A stretch of DNA of 14,790 nucleotides from JAPUDQ01 sp964535835 (lineage in GTDB: Bacteria > Patescibacteriota > Saccharimonadia > Saccharimonadales > Saccharimonadaceae): the NCBI GenBank assembly GCA_964535835.1, contig CAZHUZ010000016.1, forward strand, positions 1 to 14,790. The letters are read 5' to 3'. This document shows, piece by piece, positions 6,251 through 12,788 of the stretch. Position 1 is the stretch's first letter. The number at the start of each line of letters is the position of its first letter. The position numbers and the translations under genes were made by a program. The notes under the pieces are model-generated. The model worked only from the letters and a program-made list of their open reading frames with translations, was not told the DNA's origin and ran no database searches.

Positions 6251-6942
6251 AACAATGACAGTGATAATTGTTGCGATGCAGGCAAACTGAGCGAAAAGGT
6301 AGCACCGACATCACGATGACGCTGCATATTCAATTGTCCGTCCATGTGTTTGGCAAAACTTTCGGCAATCATCAGCCCGAGCCCACTACTGCGCGGACGT
6401 GAATCCAATGCTTGTGGCGTTCGACCAATATTTCGTCGGATCTCACGCAAATGAGAGGTCTCCGGTCCGAAGTCTCTGACACTCGCAATGACCCTGTCGC
6501 CTTGTCGCGCAGCGCCCAATATTATTGGTCGATCGGGATCATTGTGTGTCAAAGCATTATCACACAGCCCAATCATAACTGACCTTAACAGTGTACGATT
6601 GCCAACAACTGTCGTACCTCCAGACGGCACACGAATTTCCATCTCTTGACCCAATGCCTGCGCCAGTGGTTTCATCTCATGGGCAACATCATAGTACAGT
6701 GACGAGAGTGTGATTGGTTCGCACTCAAAGAGTGTATCTTGCATACGTGCCACGCGTGTCAGGCCTTCTACCAATTGCAAACTTCGCTCAGCCGTCAGTT
6801 GTATTCGTTCGGCGGCCGTCGCATCAGTAACCTCTTGCAACTCCAATGCTAATTGTCGTATCAGGACGAGTGGGGATTTTAGTTCATGAGCAGCCGCCAA
6901 CAATGTCGGTATATCTGACCATTGATTTCCCTCAAGCTCCAT
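6247..6942 (-). CDS. Soluble sensor histidine kinase (HisKA-HATPase)
   Basis: A 231-residue kinase with almost nothing ahead of the H-box: AAHELKSPLVLIRQ places the phospho-histidine at H19. The dimerisation helices run to about 70. The ATPase domain has an N-box LCDNALTHN (N129), a G1-like VRDFGPET (155-162, where the usual second glycine of DxGxG is Glu) and G2 SSGLGLMIAESFAKHMDGQL (185-204). The final strand is GATFSLSLPAS. There is no TM segment or sensor domain, so it is cytoplasmic and must receive its signal from a partner. It is followed with a 4-base overlap by a receiver-only regulator and then recO. A 7-bp tandem repeat lies directly upstream. Confidence 0.88.
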   Translation of the reverse strand: MELEGNQWSDIPTLLAAAHELKSPLVLIRQLALELQEVTDATAAERIQLTAERSLQLVEGLTRVARMQDTLFECEPITLSSLYYDVAHEMKPLAQALGQEMEIRVPSGGTTVVGNRTLLRSVMIGLCDNALTHNDPDRPIILGAARQGDRVIASVRDFGPETSHLREIRRNIGRTPQALDSRPRSSGLGLMIAESFAKHMDGQLNMQRHRDVGATFSLSLPASQQLSLSLL

Positions 6943-6946
6943 ATAT

Positions 6947-6980
6947 AAATGGTAAATGGTAAATGGTAAATAGTAAATGG
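6947..6980. repeat. Heptanucleotide tandem repeat AAATGGT
   Basis: Five units: three exact AAATGGT copies (6947-6967), one AAATAGT (6968-6974) and a final AAATGG. It begins 5 bases upstream of the histidine kinase ATG, covering its presumed promoter. On the minus strand each unit gives TTTACC/TACCAT, weak matches to -35/-10 hexamers, so the copy number could affect expression (inference). The rest of the 6943-7048 interval shows no other clear element. Confidence 0.75.
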
Positions 6981-7048
6981 CAGCATACCAAGGAAATGGA
7001 TACTATCACCTGCCACAAAATGTCACCTTATCATTTTGAATCTCTAAA

Positions 7049-7693
7049 CTATGGATTGAATGAGAATGTTTTCATAATAGTATTGTCAAAATCAGTCTTA
7101 TATTTGACCGAATCAGTTGCCATCGTCAATGTCTTATCGCGTACCTGGAACAAAATTACCGAGCCTTCGCGATCCTTAGAAAATTTCCCATCAAGCCTTA
7201 TGCCACTAAAGCCGTTGATAGTATATGGTGTGCTGTTAAGATCACCTTTTTTGATGAGACCTTCATAGGTTTTAAGAACTGATTCATAGGGAGTGTCGAC
7301 TATTACAACACGCGTTGCAAAAGGTTGTTGCTCAGAAATCGGCGGAACAATGTTAGGGTAGAGATATGTCTCAAGACCACCGCTATTCTTTGCGACAAAA
7401 ACACTCCACGTCTTAGGATATTGGAAACTGACGCGACCGAGAGAATCGGGGCCAACAAATTCTCTTGTTGGAACCTTTTCCTGCTCTATAAAACGCTTTT
7501 CGTCTTCTTTTTTTTGATCTTCTTTAGCGATCTCGACCGCAGCGTCTACCTTGCGTTGAACATTTTGTTTTTGGTCCTGAAACCCGAGGTATGAGAATAT
7601 TGCTGCACCCACGAAAATGAGAGCTAAAATTGCCGTTACGATATTGGATATTAATAATGGGTTAACTTCCCCTGCCTGGTAATGCTGTTTCAT
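7049..7693 (-). CDS. Membrane-anchored protein with C-terminal globular domain
   Basis: A 214-residue protein. A single TM helix lies at about 13-36 (LLISNIVTAILALIFVGAAI), with no cleavage site, so it is probably a signal anchor. A highly charged, probably coiled-coil segment follows (38-73, DQKQNVQRKVD to KRFIEQEK). A domain from about 79 begins FVGPDSLGRVSFQYPKTWSV; the YPKxW start and alternating strands to the end recall PsbP/Mog1-like folds, a weak resemblance only. The C-terminal part should be outside the membrane if the anchor is N-in. It has its own promoter (7701-7730) and is a monocistronic gene between two operons. Function unknown. Confidence 0.75.
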   Translation of the reverse strand: MKQHYQAGEVNPLLISNIVTAILALIFVGAAIFSYLGFQDQKQNVQRKVDAAVEIAKEDQKKEDEKRFIEQEKVPTREFVGPDSLGRVSFQYPKTWSVFVAKNSGGLETYLYPNIVPPISEQQPFATRVVIVDTPYESVLKTYEGLIKKGDLNSTPYTINGFSGIRLDGKFSKDREGSVILFQVRDKTLTMATDSVKYKTDFDNTIMKTFSFNP

Positions 7694-7700
7694 ACTTACG

Positions 7701-7730
7701 ACTATACCTGAATTATCAGTGTATTGTAAA
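7701..7730 (-). promoter_or_regulatory. Sigma70-type promoter, predicted leaderless
   Basis: On the minus strand: -35 TTTACA (7725-7730), an 18-bp spacer, and -10 TATAGT (7701-7706). The predicted transcription start is at 7694, one base before the ATG at 7693. Confidence 0.5.
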
Positions 7731-7732
7731 GC

Positions 7733-8248
7733 TTATGTTTTATTTGCTATGTGCGGATAGTGATACAGGTACATAGCTCCCAGGTGTCTCAATGGTTTTT
7801 TATCGGCAATCGTGAATCCATAACTAATAAAAAACAGTTCATTTTCGCGGCTCCAATGTATTAGTTTTTTATGAATAGCATCTATATTCCGTCCCGTTGT
7901 AAACGTATATACAACCGTTGTACCATCCGGCAAAGCATCAAGGAGGAGGTAGTCTCTCATTTTTACTGTAGTGTATTCATCATGAAGAAACCTCAACTTT
8001 GCTATAGCGATCAATAGTGGATTTAGTTCGTAACCAATTACCTTGGCACTACAACGTCTCGCTTCAGCGAGTACTATACCATCACCCGATCCCAAATCAA
8101 CAAGAGTATCACTAGATGATAGCTCATACAGACTTTTGAACGCTTTACGCAATTGACGCCGGTGGCTCGGTACGTAGGGCGCGCCCCGTAGCACAATCAA
8201 TCCAAAACATACTATCAGCACAAGTGCGATAGCATAGAGATATATCAT
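7733..8248 (-). CDS. Membrane-anchored class I SAM methyltransferase, FAM173-like
   Basis: A 171-residue protein with an N-terminal TM helix (about 2-20), then RGAPYVPS (21-28), SAM motif I TLVDLGSGDGIVLAEA (48-63) and IGYELNPLLIAIAKLRF (71-87). The order TM, PYVPS, VDLGSGDG, GYELNP matches the layout I know from the FAM173/ATPSCKMT family of lysine methyltransferases, whose characterised mammalian members modify ATP-synthase c-subunit and adenine nucleotide translocase. The substrate here is unknown. The active domain should face the cytoplasm beside the membrane. Its ATG overlaps the xseB stop by 4 bases, so it is the last gene of the flippase-xseA-xseB operon. Confidence 0.78.
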   Translation of the reverse strand: MIYLYAIALVLIVCFGLIVLRGAPYVPSHRRQLRKAFKSLYELSSSDTLVDLGSGDGIVLAEARRCSAKVIGYELNPLLIAIAKLRFLHDEYTTVKMRDYLLLDALPDGTTVVYTFTTGRNIDAIHKKLIHWSRENELFFISYGFTIADKKPLRHLGAMYLYHYPHIANKT

Positions 8249-8454
8249 GACTCTTTATCGAATTTTTCTTTGAGAACAGTAATTTTATTTTCTAGTGTCG
8301 AGAGTTTGCTACGAATATCGTCAGCTAGCTTGGAACCTTCTTCAAATTTAGTCAGGGCTTCTTCCATATCAAAATCGTCTTGTTCAAACCACGCAACGAT
8401 TTCATCAAGCTGTGCTAGTTGTTCTGACAAAGTTGGTTCATTTGTTTTTGACAT
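8245..8454 (-). CDS. xseB: Exodeoxyribonuclease VII small subunit
   Basis: A 69-residue XseB. The family pattern is clear: LSEQLAQLDEIVAWFEQDDFDMEEALTKFEEGSKLADDIRSKLSTLENKI, an antiparallel helical pair that packs on the XseA C-terminal coiled coil. It overlaps the end of xseA by 17 bases (8438-8454) and the next gene by 4, consistent with coupled translation of a complex needing many small subunits per large subunit. Confidence 0.93.
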   Translation of the reverse strand: MSKTNEPTLSEQLAQLDEIVAWFEQDDFDMEEALTKFEEGSKLADDIRSKLSTLENKITVLKEKFDKES

Positions 8455-9550
8455 GTGTTACTCCTGCGGTTATTATACTTGTTTTCGTCTCGATTTGTAC
8501 CTCATTACCTATAGCCACCTCTGTTATAATTCGTCCCGTTTTGTCTCGCAACAATGCATAGCCACGGGCCAGCACAACCCGAGGATCTAGCTGATTTATC
8601 ACCATACCGAGCTGATCAACACGCGCTTGCGTGGCGGTGTGTCTGTCGTGGATCGCATCGAGTGCCCGAGATTGTTGTAGATACATATGCTGTCGTGCGT
8701 CAGTAATTCGTTGCGACAATCGACTAATCATCCGTGCCGTATCACGCGCAACGAGCTTCGCCATCTCGGCACGATCTGGCACAAGTATCTGTGCCGCATT
8801 ACTCGGTGTCGCCGCACGAACATCTGCCGCGAGATCAGCCAGACTGGTATCGATCTCATGACCGATGCCTGTAATCACAGGCACACGACTACCAGCAATC
8901 GCACGGACAAGTGGTTCATCATTAAAAGCACTCAGATCATCGGCGCTACCGCCGCCGCGAATGATCGCGATAACATCAGGTGGTTCCGCCATTTGATTAA
9001 AGTGATTGATGGCACCAATAATCTGCTGTGGCGCACCAGCACCCTGCACGAGCGTATGAGCAACGATGATCTCTACACCGCCCCAGCGCTGGTTGATTAT
9101 CTTGATAAAGTCTGCGTATCCAGCTGCCTGTGTACTGCTTATCACGCCAATCTTTTGGGGTATCGCAGGTAGGCTGCGTTTGCGCTCAACAGCAAACAAT
9201 CCCTCTTTATCGAGCTTTGCCAGTAGTAGCTCAAACGACCGCTTGAGGCTACCTTCACCCAATGGCTGTATATCTCGCACTGTCAGACTAAATTTACCCC
9301 ATTGAGTCAGTTTCGGCTGCGCAATGATGCGTACACGCATACCATCCTCGATCGGCACGCGTAGTTGATAGACAGTCATAAAACATCCAAGCGTTCCACC
9401 TTCGTCTTTGATATCAAAAAAGACATATTTGTTTTGATTTACTTTAAAACTACTCACTTCGCCATCGATGACGATCGTTGGATAGGCGTACTCCAGCGTT
9501 TGATTGATAAACGCGATTGCATCGCTAACTGTTAGCGGTGTGTTTTCCAT
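8438..9550 (-). CDS. xseA: Exodeoxyribonuclease VII large subunit
   Basis: A 370-residue XseA, the catalytic subunit of the ssDNA exonuclease active from both ends. The N-terminal OB-fold DNA-binding domain starts TVSDAIAFINQTLE, IVIDGEVSSF and KYVFFDIKDEGG. The catalytic domain has IGVISSTQAAGYADF, VIAIIRGGGSADDLSAFNDE and ITGIGHEIDTSLADLAADVR, followed by AATPSNAA; all are core family strings. The C-terminal coiled coil is shorter than in E. coli XseA (456 residues). The start at 9550 puts the OB-fold at the usual place; extending to 9592 adds an unconserved MSVDIISIRKHSTN and a longer overlap. It overlaps the flippase-like gene by 26 bases. Confidence 0.93.
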   Translation of the reverse strand: MENTPLTVSDAIAFINQTLEYAYPTIVIDGEVSSFKVNQNKYVFFDIKDEGGTLGCFMTVYQLRVPIEDGMRVRIIAQPKLTQWGKFSLTVRDIQPLGEGSLKRSFELLLAKLDKEGLFAVERKRSLPAIPQKIGVISSTQAAGYADFIKIINQRWGGVEIIVAHTLVQGAGAPQQIIGAINHFNQMAEPPDVIAIIRGGGSADDLSAFNDEPLVRAIAGSRVPVITGIGHEIDTSLADLAADVRAATPSNAAQILVPDRAEMAKLVARDTARMISRLSQRITDARQHMYLQQSRALDAIHDRHTATQARVDQLGMVINQLDPRVVLARGYALLRDKTGRIITEVAIGNEVQIETKTSIITAGVTHVKNK

Positions 9551-10568
9551 ATTTGTTGAGTGCTTTCTGATAGAAATAATATCCACTGACAATAGTCGCC
9601 AGTATCAGTAGGGTCCGTGTCAGTAGTACGGCAGCGATAATAGCTCCTTGATTGATACCAGTTGTAACAAGGAACCCTACCATCAACGCCTCAAAGCCAC
9701 CGACACCACCAGGGGTGAAGAAAAACGTACCGGCCAGCGCAGCTAGGCCATAGGCAATGACGAGCGGCGCGGGGTTGATGGGCGTTCCAAGAGCGAGAAA
9801 TGTGATCCAAAACATGCCGACATCTGCCAACGTGAATATCACGCCCCACATAAATGGCTTGAGCAATACTCTCGGTGATTGAGCCAACTGTACGTAGTCA
9901 TCATGCAAGTCGGCAAAAAATGCATCCACTTTTGTTCCATTGAGCAGTGGCTCGGGTCTTCGCAAAACGTATCGCCAAAAACGATTTGCATAGCGCGTGA
10001 TCATACTCGCAAACTTGTGAAGTCGTGATTTGCTAGCAATCACGTATATCAGCACGAGCGACGCAAAGATGATTGTTGACGCAAGGCCGCTGGCGACGAG
10101 TATGGTCGATCGACTAATCTCACCGTCTATCGTAATTGCAAAGACCGACAAAGACAAAAGAGCTAAAAATCCCAAAAACGTCATCGCAAGTCGTACCACC
10201 TGTGCTAGAGTTGCGCGACCAGCACTGACGCCGAGATGGCTCAGTCGCCACGTCATATACGACGCGCCCGATACGCCACCACTTGGTAATATATGATTAA
10301 CGAAATTAAGCTCTAGCGCCATTTTGGCTGTCTCAATTCGCGACACGTTGAGGTCGTATTTTTCTTTGAGATAGCTAAACACCATTGCTCCAGCAGCATA
10401 ATAGCTAATTGCCTGGATAGGAAAGATGAGTAGCAAAATCCACATATTGACACTACCTAGTAGATTCCACGCAGCGACAAGCTCATGGCGCGAAAAGTAA
10501 ACAATAATCGCCACCATCACGAAGGTAACGATACTAATCCATGTTTTTGCCGGAATGCGACGCAGCAT
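9525..10568 (-). CDS. Flippase-like integral membrane protein (LPG_synthase_TM/YbhN type)
   Basis: A 347-residue polytopic protein with roughly seven or eight TM segments, beginning MLRRIPAKTWISIVTFVMVAI. The family hallmarks are NHILPSGGVSGASYM (92-106) in the first half and FFTPGGVGGFEALMVGFL (about 283-300) in the second. These identify the lysylphosphatidylglycerol-synthase TM domain without the aminoacyltransferase domain, usually called a flippase-like or YbhN-type protein. Role: probably lipid or polyprenyl-intermediate handling in the cytoplasmic membrane; substrate unknown. The start is set by TATAAT at 10578-10583, which puts transcription just before the ATG at 10568; ATG 10574 or TTG 10592 are alternatives. 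First gene of the operon with xseA. Confidence 0.85.
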   Translation of the reverse strand: MLRRIPAKTWISIVTFVMVAIIVYFSRHELVAAWNLLGSVNMWILLLIFPIQAISYYAAGAMVFSYLKEKYDLNVSRIETAKMALELNFVNHILPSGGVSGASYMTWRLSHLGVSAGRATLAQVVRLAMTFLGFLALLSLSVFAITIDGEISRSTILVASGLASTIIFASLVLIYVIASKSRLHKFASMITRYANRFWRYVLRRPEPLLNGTKVDAFFADLHDDYVQLAQSPRVLLKPFMWGVIFTLADVGMFWITFLALGTPINPAPLVIAYGLAALAGTFFFTPGGVGGFEALMVGFLVTTGINQGAIIAAVLLTRTLLILATIVSGYYFYQKALNKYGKHTANS

Positions 10569-10577
10569 ATGCATCTC

Positions 10578-10583
10578 ATTATA
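10578..10583 (-). promoter_or_regulatory. -10 box of the flippase-xseAB operon
   Basis: A perfect TATAAT on the minus strand, 9 bases before the ATG at 10568, predicting a leader of about 3 nt. AGG just upstream of it cannot serve as a Shine-Dalgarno unless transcription begins earlier. No good -35 box is seen. Confidence 0.45.
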
Positions 10584-10603
10584 CCTCAGCAAACGACCGA
10601 AGA

Positions 10604-10612
10604 TGCTAAAAT
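10604..10612 (+). promoter_or_regulatory. Extended -10 promoter, predicted leaderless
   Basis: TGCTAAAAT, a TGn-extended -10 whose hexamer ends at 10612. The expected transcription start is 10619, the A of the ATG. It faces away from the flippase promoter, about 20 bp apart. Confidence 0.5.
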
Positions 10613-10618
10613 AGATAT

Positions 10619-11809
10619 ATGCAAACTCTCTGTATCCTTGGTCGACAGCCAGCTATTGGTCTGGCCGAACTCGAATCTCTTTATGGTGCAAAAAATGTCA
10701 GTCCTCTCGATGATCATGCTGCTCTCGTCGAAGGCGACGTTGACTTTGAGCGTCTCGGTAGCAGCATCAAGTGCGGCGAGTTTATCACATCAATCGACAG
10801 TACAAACCCTCAAAAAGTATTTGATTTTTCTCGCAAAGCACTGCCCAACTATATAGCTGATTTTCCCGAAGGCAAAATCAAACTTGGCGTCAGTATGTAC
10901 GGAATCTCAATGCCAACAGACAAGATAAATGCCAATGCACTCAGCCTCAAAAAAGCAATTCGTTCGACTGGTCGATCAGTGAGAGTTATTCCAAATACCG
11001 ATCACGAGCTCAGTAGTGCACAGACACTGCATAACGCCCTTACTTCAGACCTAGGCGTCGAACTACTGTTCGTCAAAGACGGCACCCGAACACTAATCGG
11101 ACGAGTATCACATGTCCAAGATATCGACAGCTACACACTGCGCGATCGTGGTCGACCAAAGCGTGATGCATTTGTCGGCATGCTCCCACCCAAGCTCGCA
11201 CAGACGATTATCAATCTAGCTGTCGGCGATGAGAAGGAACAAAGAAGAAGGATGAAGGATGACATAGTCACAATCCTCGATCCATTTTGTGGGACTGGTG
11301 TCGTCCTACAAGAAGCAGCGCTAATGGGATACGCCGTCTATGGCACAGATATCAGCGAAAAAATGGTGCGCTATAGCCGCGACAACATGAATTGGGCGAT
11401 GGAAAAATTTCATCTCCACACCTCGTGCCACTATGAAACTGCCGATGCGATGGCGCACACTTGGCGTCAACCAATTGACTTCGTCGCCGCTGAAGGCTAT
11501 CTCGGGCAACCGATCGGCGGCCAGCACCCTACTCCAGAAAAACTACAACAAATTATTTATGATAGCAACATTATCATGCGTGGCTTCTTAAAAAACATCG
11601 CTCCGCAGATCAGTAGCGGTACTCGCCTCTGCATCGCCGCTCCTGCATGGCACATCGACGGGACGACGCACCATCTCCCAATGCTCGATGAAATCGATAT
11701 GCTCGGATATAACCGCGTTGTGTTCACTTATGCCACAAACGACGAGCTAATCTATCGTCGTGACGACCAACCAACTGGCCGCGAGCTACTGGTTCTTGTC
11801 AAGAAATAG
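10619..11809 (+). CDS. Trm11/TrmG10-like RNA guanine-N2 methyltransferase
   Basis: A 396-residue protein. The N-terminal part (1-165) resembles the THUMP-containing region of Trm11/TrmG10 proteins, beginning LCILGRQPAIGLAELESLYG. The linker RDRGRPKRDAFVGMLPPKLA (175-194) is a strong family signature. SAM motif I is LDPFCGTGVVLQEAALMGY (220-238), with GTDISEKMV next. The catalytic motif, normally (D/N)PPY, reads AEGYLG (291-296), so either the reaction or the active-site geometry differs. A charged insertion DEKEQRRRMKDD (204-215) precedes motif I. It likely modifies tRNA at G10 or a nearby guanosine, if active. No TM segment. The start coincides with the predicted transcription start. It lies upstream of rpmA on the same strand. 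Confidence 0.8.
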   Translation: MQTLCILGRQPAIGLAELESLYGAKNVSPLDDHAALVEGDVDFERLGSSIKCGEFITSIDSTNPQKVFDFSRKALPNYIADFPEGKIKLGVSMYGISMPTDKINANALSLKKAIRSTGRSVRVIPNTDHELSSAQTLHNALTSDLGVELLFVKDGTRTLIGRVSHVQDIDSYTLRDRGRPKRDAFVGMLPPKLAQTIINLAVGDEKEQRRRMKDDIVTILDPFCGTGVVLQEAALMGYAVYGTDISEKMVRYSRDNMNWAMEKFHLHTSCHYETADAMAHTWRQPIDFVAAEGYLGQPIGGQHPTPEKLQQIIYDSNIIMRGFLKNIAPQISSGTRLCIAAPAWHIDGTTHHLPMLDEIDMLGYNRVVFTYATNDELIYRRDDQPTGRELLVLVKK

Positions 11810-11824
11810 TTTTTTTGATACAAT
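11796..11824 (+). promoter_or_regulatory. rpmA promoter
   Basis: -35 TTGTCA (11796-11801), a 17-bp spacer, and TG-extended -10 TACAAT (11819-11824). The -35 lies inside the last codons of the methyltransferase gene. The predicted transcription start is near 11831, giving a leader of about 36 nt with a Shine-Dalgarno (AGAGGT, 11850-11855) 11 bases before the ATG. This is a conventional leadered arrangement. Confidence 0.65.
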
Positions 11825-11866
11825 AGTCCGAGTTTCAATAATAATATTTAGAGGTCACGTAGTACT

Positions 11867-12139
11867 ATGTCACATGTCAAAGCTGGTGGTACCAGTAAAA
11901 ATATTCACAACAATGCCGGACAACGCCTCGGCGTCAAACGCTATGGCGGTCAAAAAGTAAATGCTGGCGAAGTTCTCGTCCGTCAAACCGGCGCCACCAA
12001 ACAAGCTGGTGACGGCACCTACATGAGCCGTAACTTTACCATCCACGCCGCTATCGCAGGCACAGTCGGCTTTAAAAAAGTCAAAACTCGTCGCTTTACC
12101 GGCAAAACCGAGCACCGCACACAAGTTACTGTACAATAG
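11867..12139 (+). CDS. rpmA: 50S ribosomal protein bL27
   Basis: A 90-residue bL27 of normal length, near the peptidyl-transferase centre of the large subunit. The sequence begins SHVKAGGTSKNIHNNAGQRL, then GVKRYGGQKVNAGEVLVRQ and HAAIAGTVGFKKVKTRRF; glycine-rich basic N-terminus and the LGVK-GG-VNAGEVLVRQ core are diagnostic. There is no N-terminal cleavable extension of the Firmicutes kind. rpmA is usually next to rplU (bL21), which is absent here; instead it follows an RNA methyltransferase. It has its own promoter and a strong terminator. Confidence 0.95.
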   Translation: MSHVKAGGTSKNIHNNAGQRLGVKRYGGQKVNAGEVLVRQTGATKQAGDGTYMSRNFTIHAAIAGTVGFKKVKTRRFTGKTEHRTQVTVQ

Positions 12140-12160
12140 TAATCATTCGCTATTGAATTT

Positions 12161-12187
12161 AAAAATCCCGATGCTATCGGGATTTTT
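12161..12187 (+). terminator. Rho-independent terminator of rpmA, probably bidirectional
   Basis: A perfect 12-bp stem, AAAAATCCCGAT and ATCGGGATTTTT, with a 3-nt loop GCT, 21 bases after the rpmA stop. The T-run on one side and A-run on the other let it also end transcription of the convergent gene at 12204-12647. Confidence 0.9.
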
Positions 12188-12203
12188 AGTTAGTTAGTCT
12201 ATA

Positions 12204-12647
12204 TTACTTGATTGAGTCCCATGGACGAGAATCCGGTTGCTGTGGGGTAATGCCCGTCTCCTTCCAAACTTCAGCTCGTGGACGATTGCGTCCGTCGAAA
12301 CCATCTGCTCGAGTAGGCTCCTCGACAGAAACGCCAGCAGCGTGAAGCGCATCGTCTCCAAGCTCTTCACGGATTGGCTGCTCTGCTTTAGTTTCGAGTT
12401 GGGCGTCCTTTTCTTTTCCAGCCTGTAAATGACGTGTCAGGATAACAATTTCACGACCAGACTCGACGTCAGTCAGTACCGTTACGGGCTCACCGTCTAC
12501 TTTACCCTTGCCCGTATCGATCATTACATTTTCTCCGAGAGTACGACGAATATTCGGTACAGCGCTACTGAAGTCTTCGACGCGGACGCCCTCGATTGTA
12601 CGAGTTGATGTGCGGTTTTCTGGATGATGTGACATGGATTCTGACAT
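12204..12647 (-). CDS. Hypothetical charged cytoplasmic protein
   Basis: A 147-residue protein from the ATG at 12647, chosen because AGGA lies 8 bases upstream and the promoter (12672-12703) sits just before it. A longer frame to 12734 would start inside the terminator of the preceding gene. It is rich in E, R, D and T. Residues about 18-80 look foldable (RTIEGVRVEDFSSAVPNIRR, VTVLTDVESGREIVILTRHL); the rest (80-147) is probably disordered (KEKDAQLETKAEQPIREELG). No signal, TM or known motif is visible. It shares an almost identical promoter with the gene at 12789-13376, which suggests co-regulation. Not recognised. Confidence 0.65.
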   Translation of the reverse strand: MSESMSHHPENRTSTRTIEGVRVEDFSSAVPNIRRTLGENVMIDTGKGKVDGEPVTVLTDVESGREIVILTRHLQAGKEKDAQLETKAEQPIREELGDDALHAAGVSVEEPTRADGFDGRNRPRAEVWKETGITPQQPDSRPWDSIK

Positions 12648-12671
12648 TTTTGTTTTCCTGGTTATATTTTC

Positions 12672-12703
12672 ATGATAGCAAAGAATTGACATTTTGTCAA
12701 TAT
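12672..12703 (-). promoter_or_regulatory. Promoter P1 with palindromic operator
   Basis: On the minus strand: consensus -35 TTGACA (12695-12700), a 17-bp spacer, and -10 TATCAT (12672-12677). The -35 is one arm of a perfect palindrome, ATTGACA-TTT-TGTCAAT on the plus strand (12685-12701). It is 28/32 identical to P2 at 13415-13446. A repressor bound there would cover the -35 (inference). Confidence 0.75.
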
Positions 12704-12716
12704 GCTTATGGATACC

Positions 12717-12748
12717 AAAAGAAAAGCAGACCATTGAGGCTGGTCTGC
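12717..12748 (-). terminator. Rho-independent terminator of the GC-rich anchored-protein gene
   Basis: On the minus strand: GCAGACCA, a 7-nt loop, TGGTCTGC (12726-12748), then TTTTCTTTT (12717-12725). It ends transcription from the gene at 12789-13376, 40 bases after its stop, and separates it from P1. Confidence 0.85.
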
Positions 12749-12756
12749 GGTGCCTT

Positions 12757-12775
12757 GATATGAGAACGTCATATC
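12757..12775. repeat. Inverted repeat in the 3' untranslated region
   Basis: GATATGA and TCATATC, perfect 7-bp arms with a 5-nt loop (GAACG), between the stop at 12789 and the terminator. It may be an extra 3' hairpin stabilising the mRNA or a protein-binding site; no T-run follows directly. Confidence 0.6.
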
Positions 12776-12788
12776 GCGTGATGCCCTA

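Noticed and set aside
5885..6964. Possible invertible segment: a 12-base inverted match (GGTAAATGGTAA) flanks the kinase-regulator pair
   Set aside because: The word is AT-rich and low in complexity, and several 12-base matches are expected by chance in a window of this size; no recombinase gene is nearby.
8687..9172. Long open frame on the plus strand opposite xseA
   Set aside because: It lies wholly antisense to a well-conserved XseA catalytic domain, resembles no family and has no start signals.
12648..12734. N-terminal extension of the 147-residue hypothetical protein
   Set aside because: The extension covers promoter P1 and the terminator of the upstream gene; a Shine-Dalgarno marks 12647 as the start.
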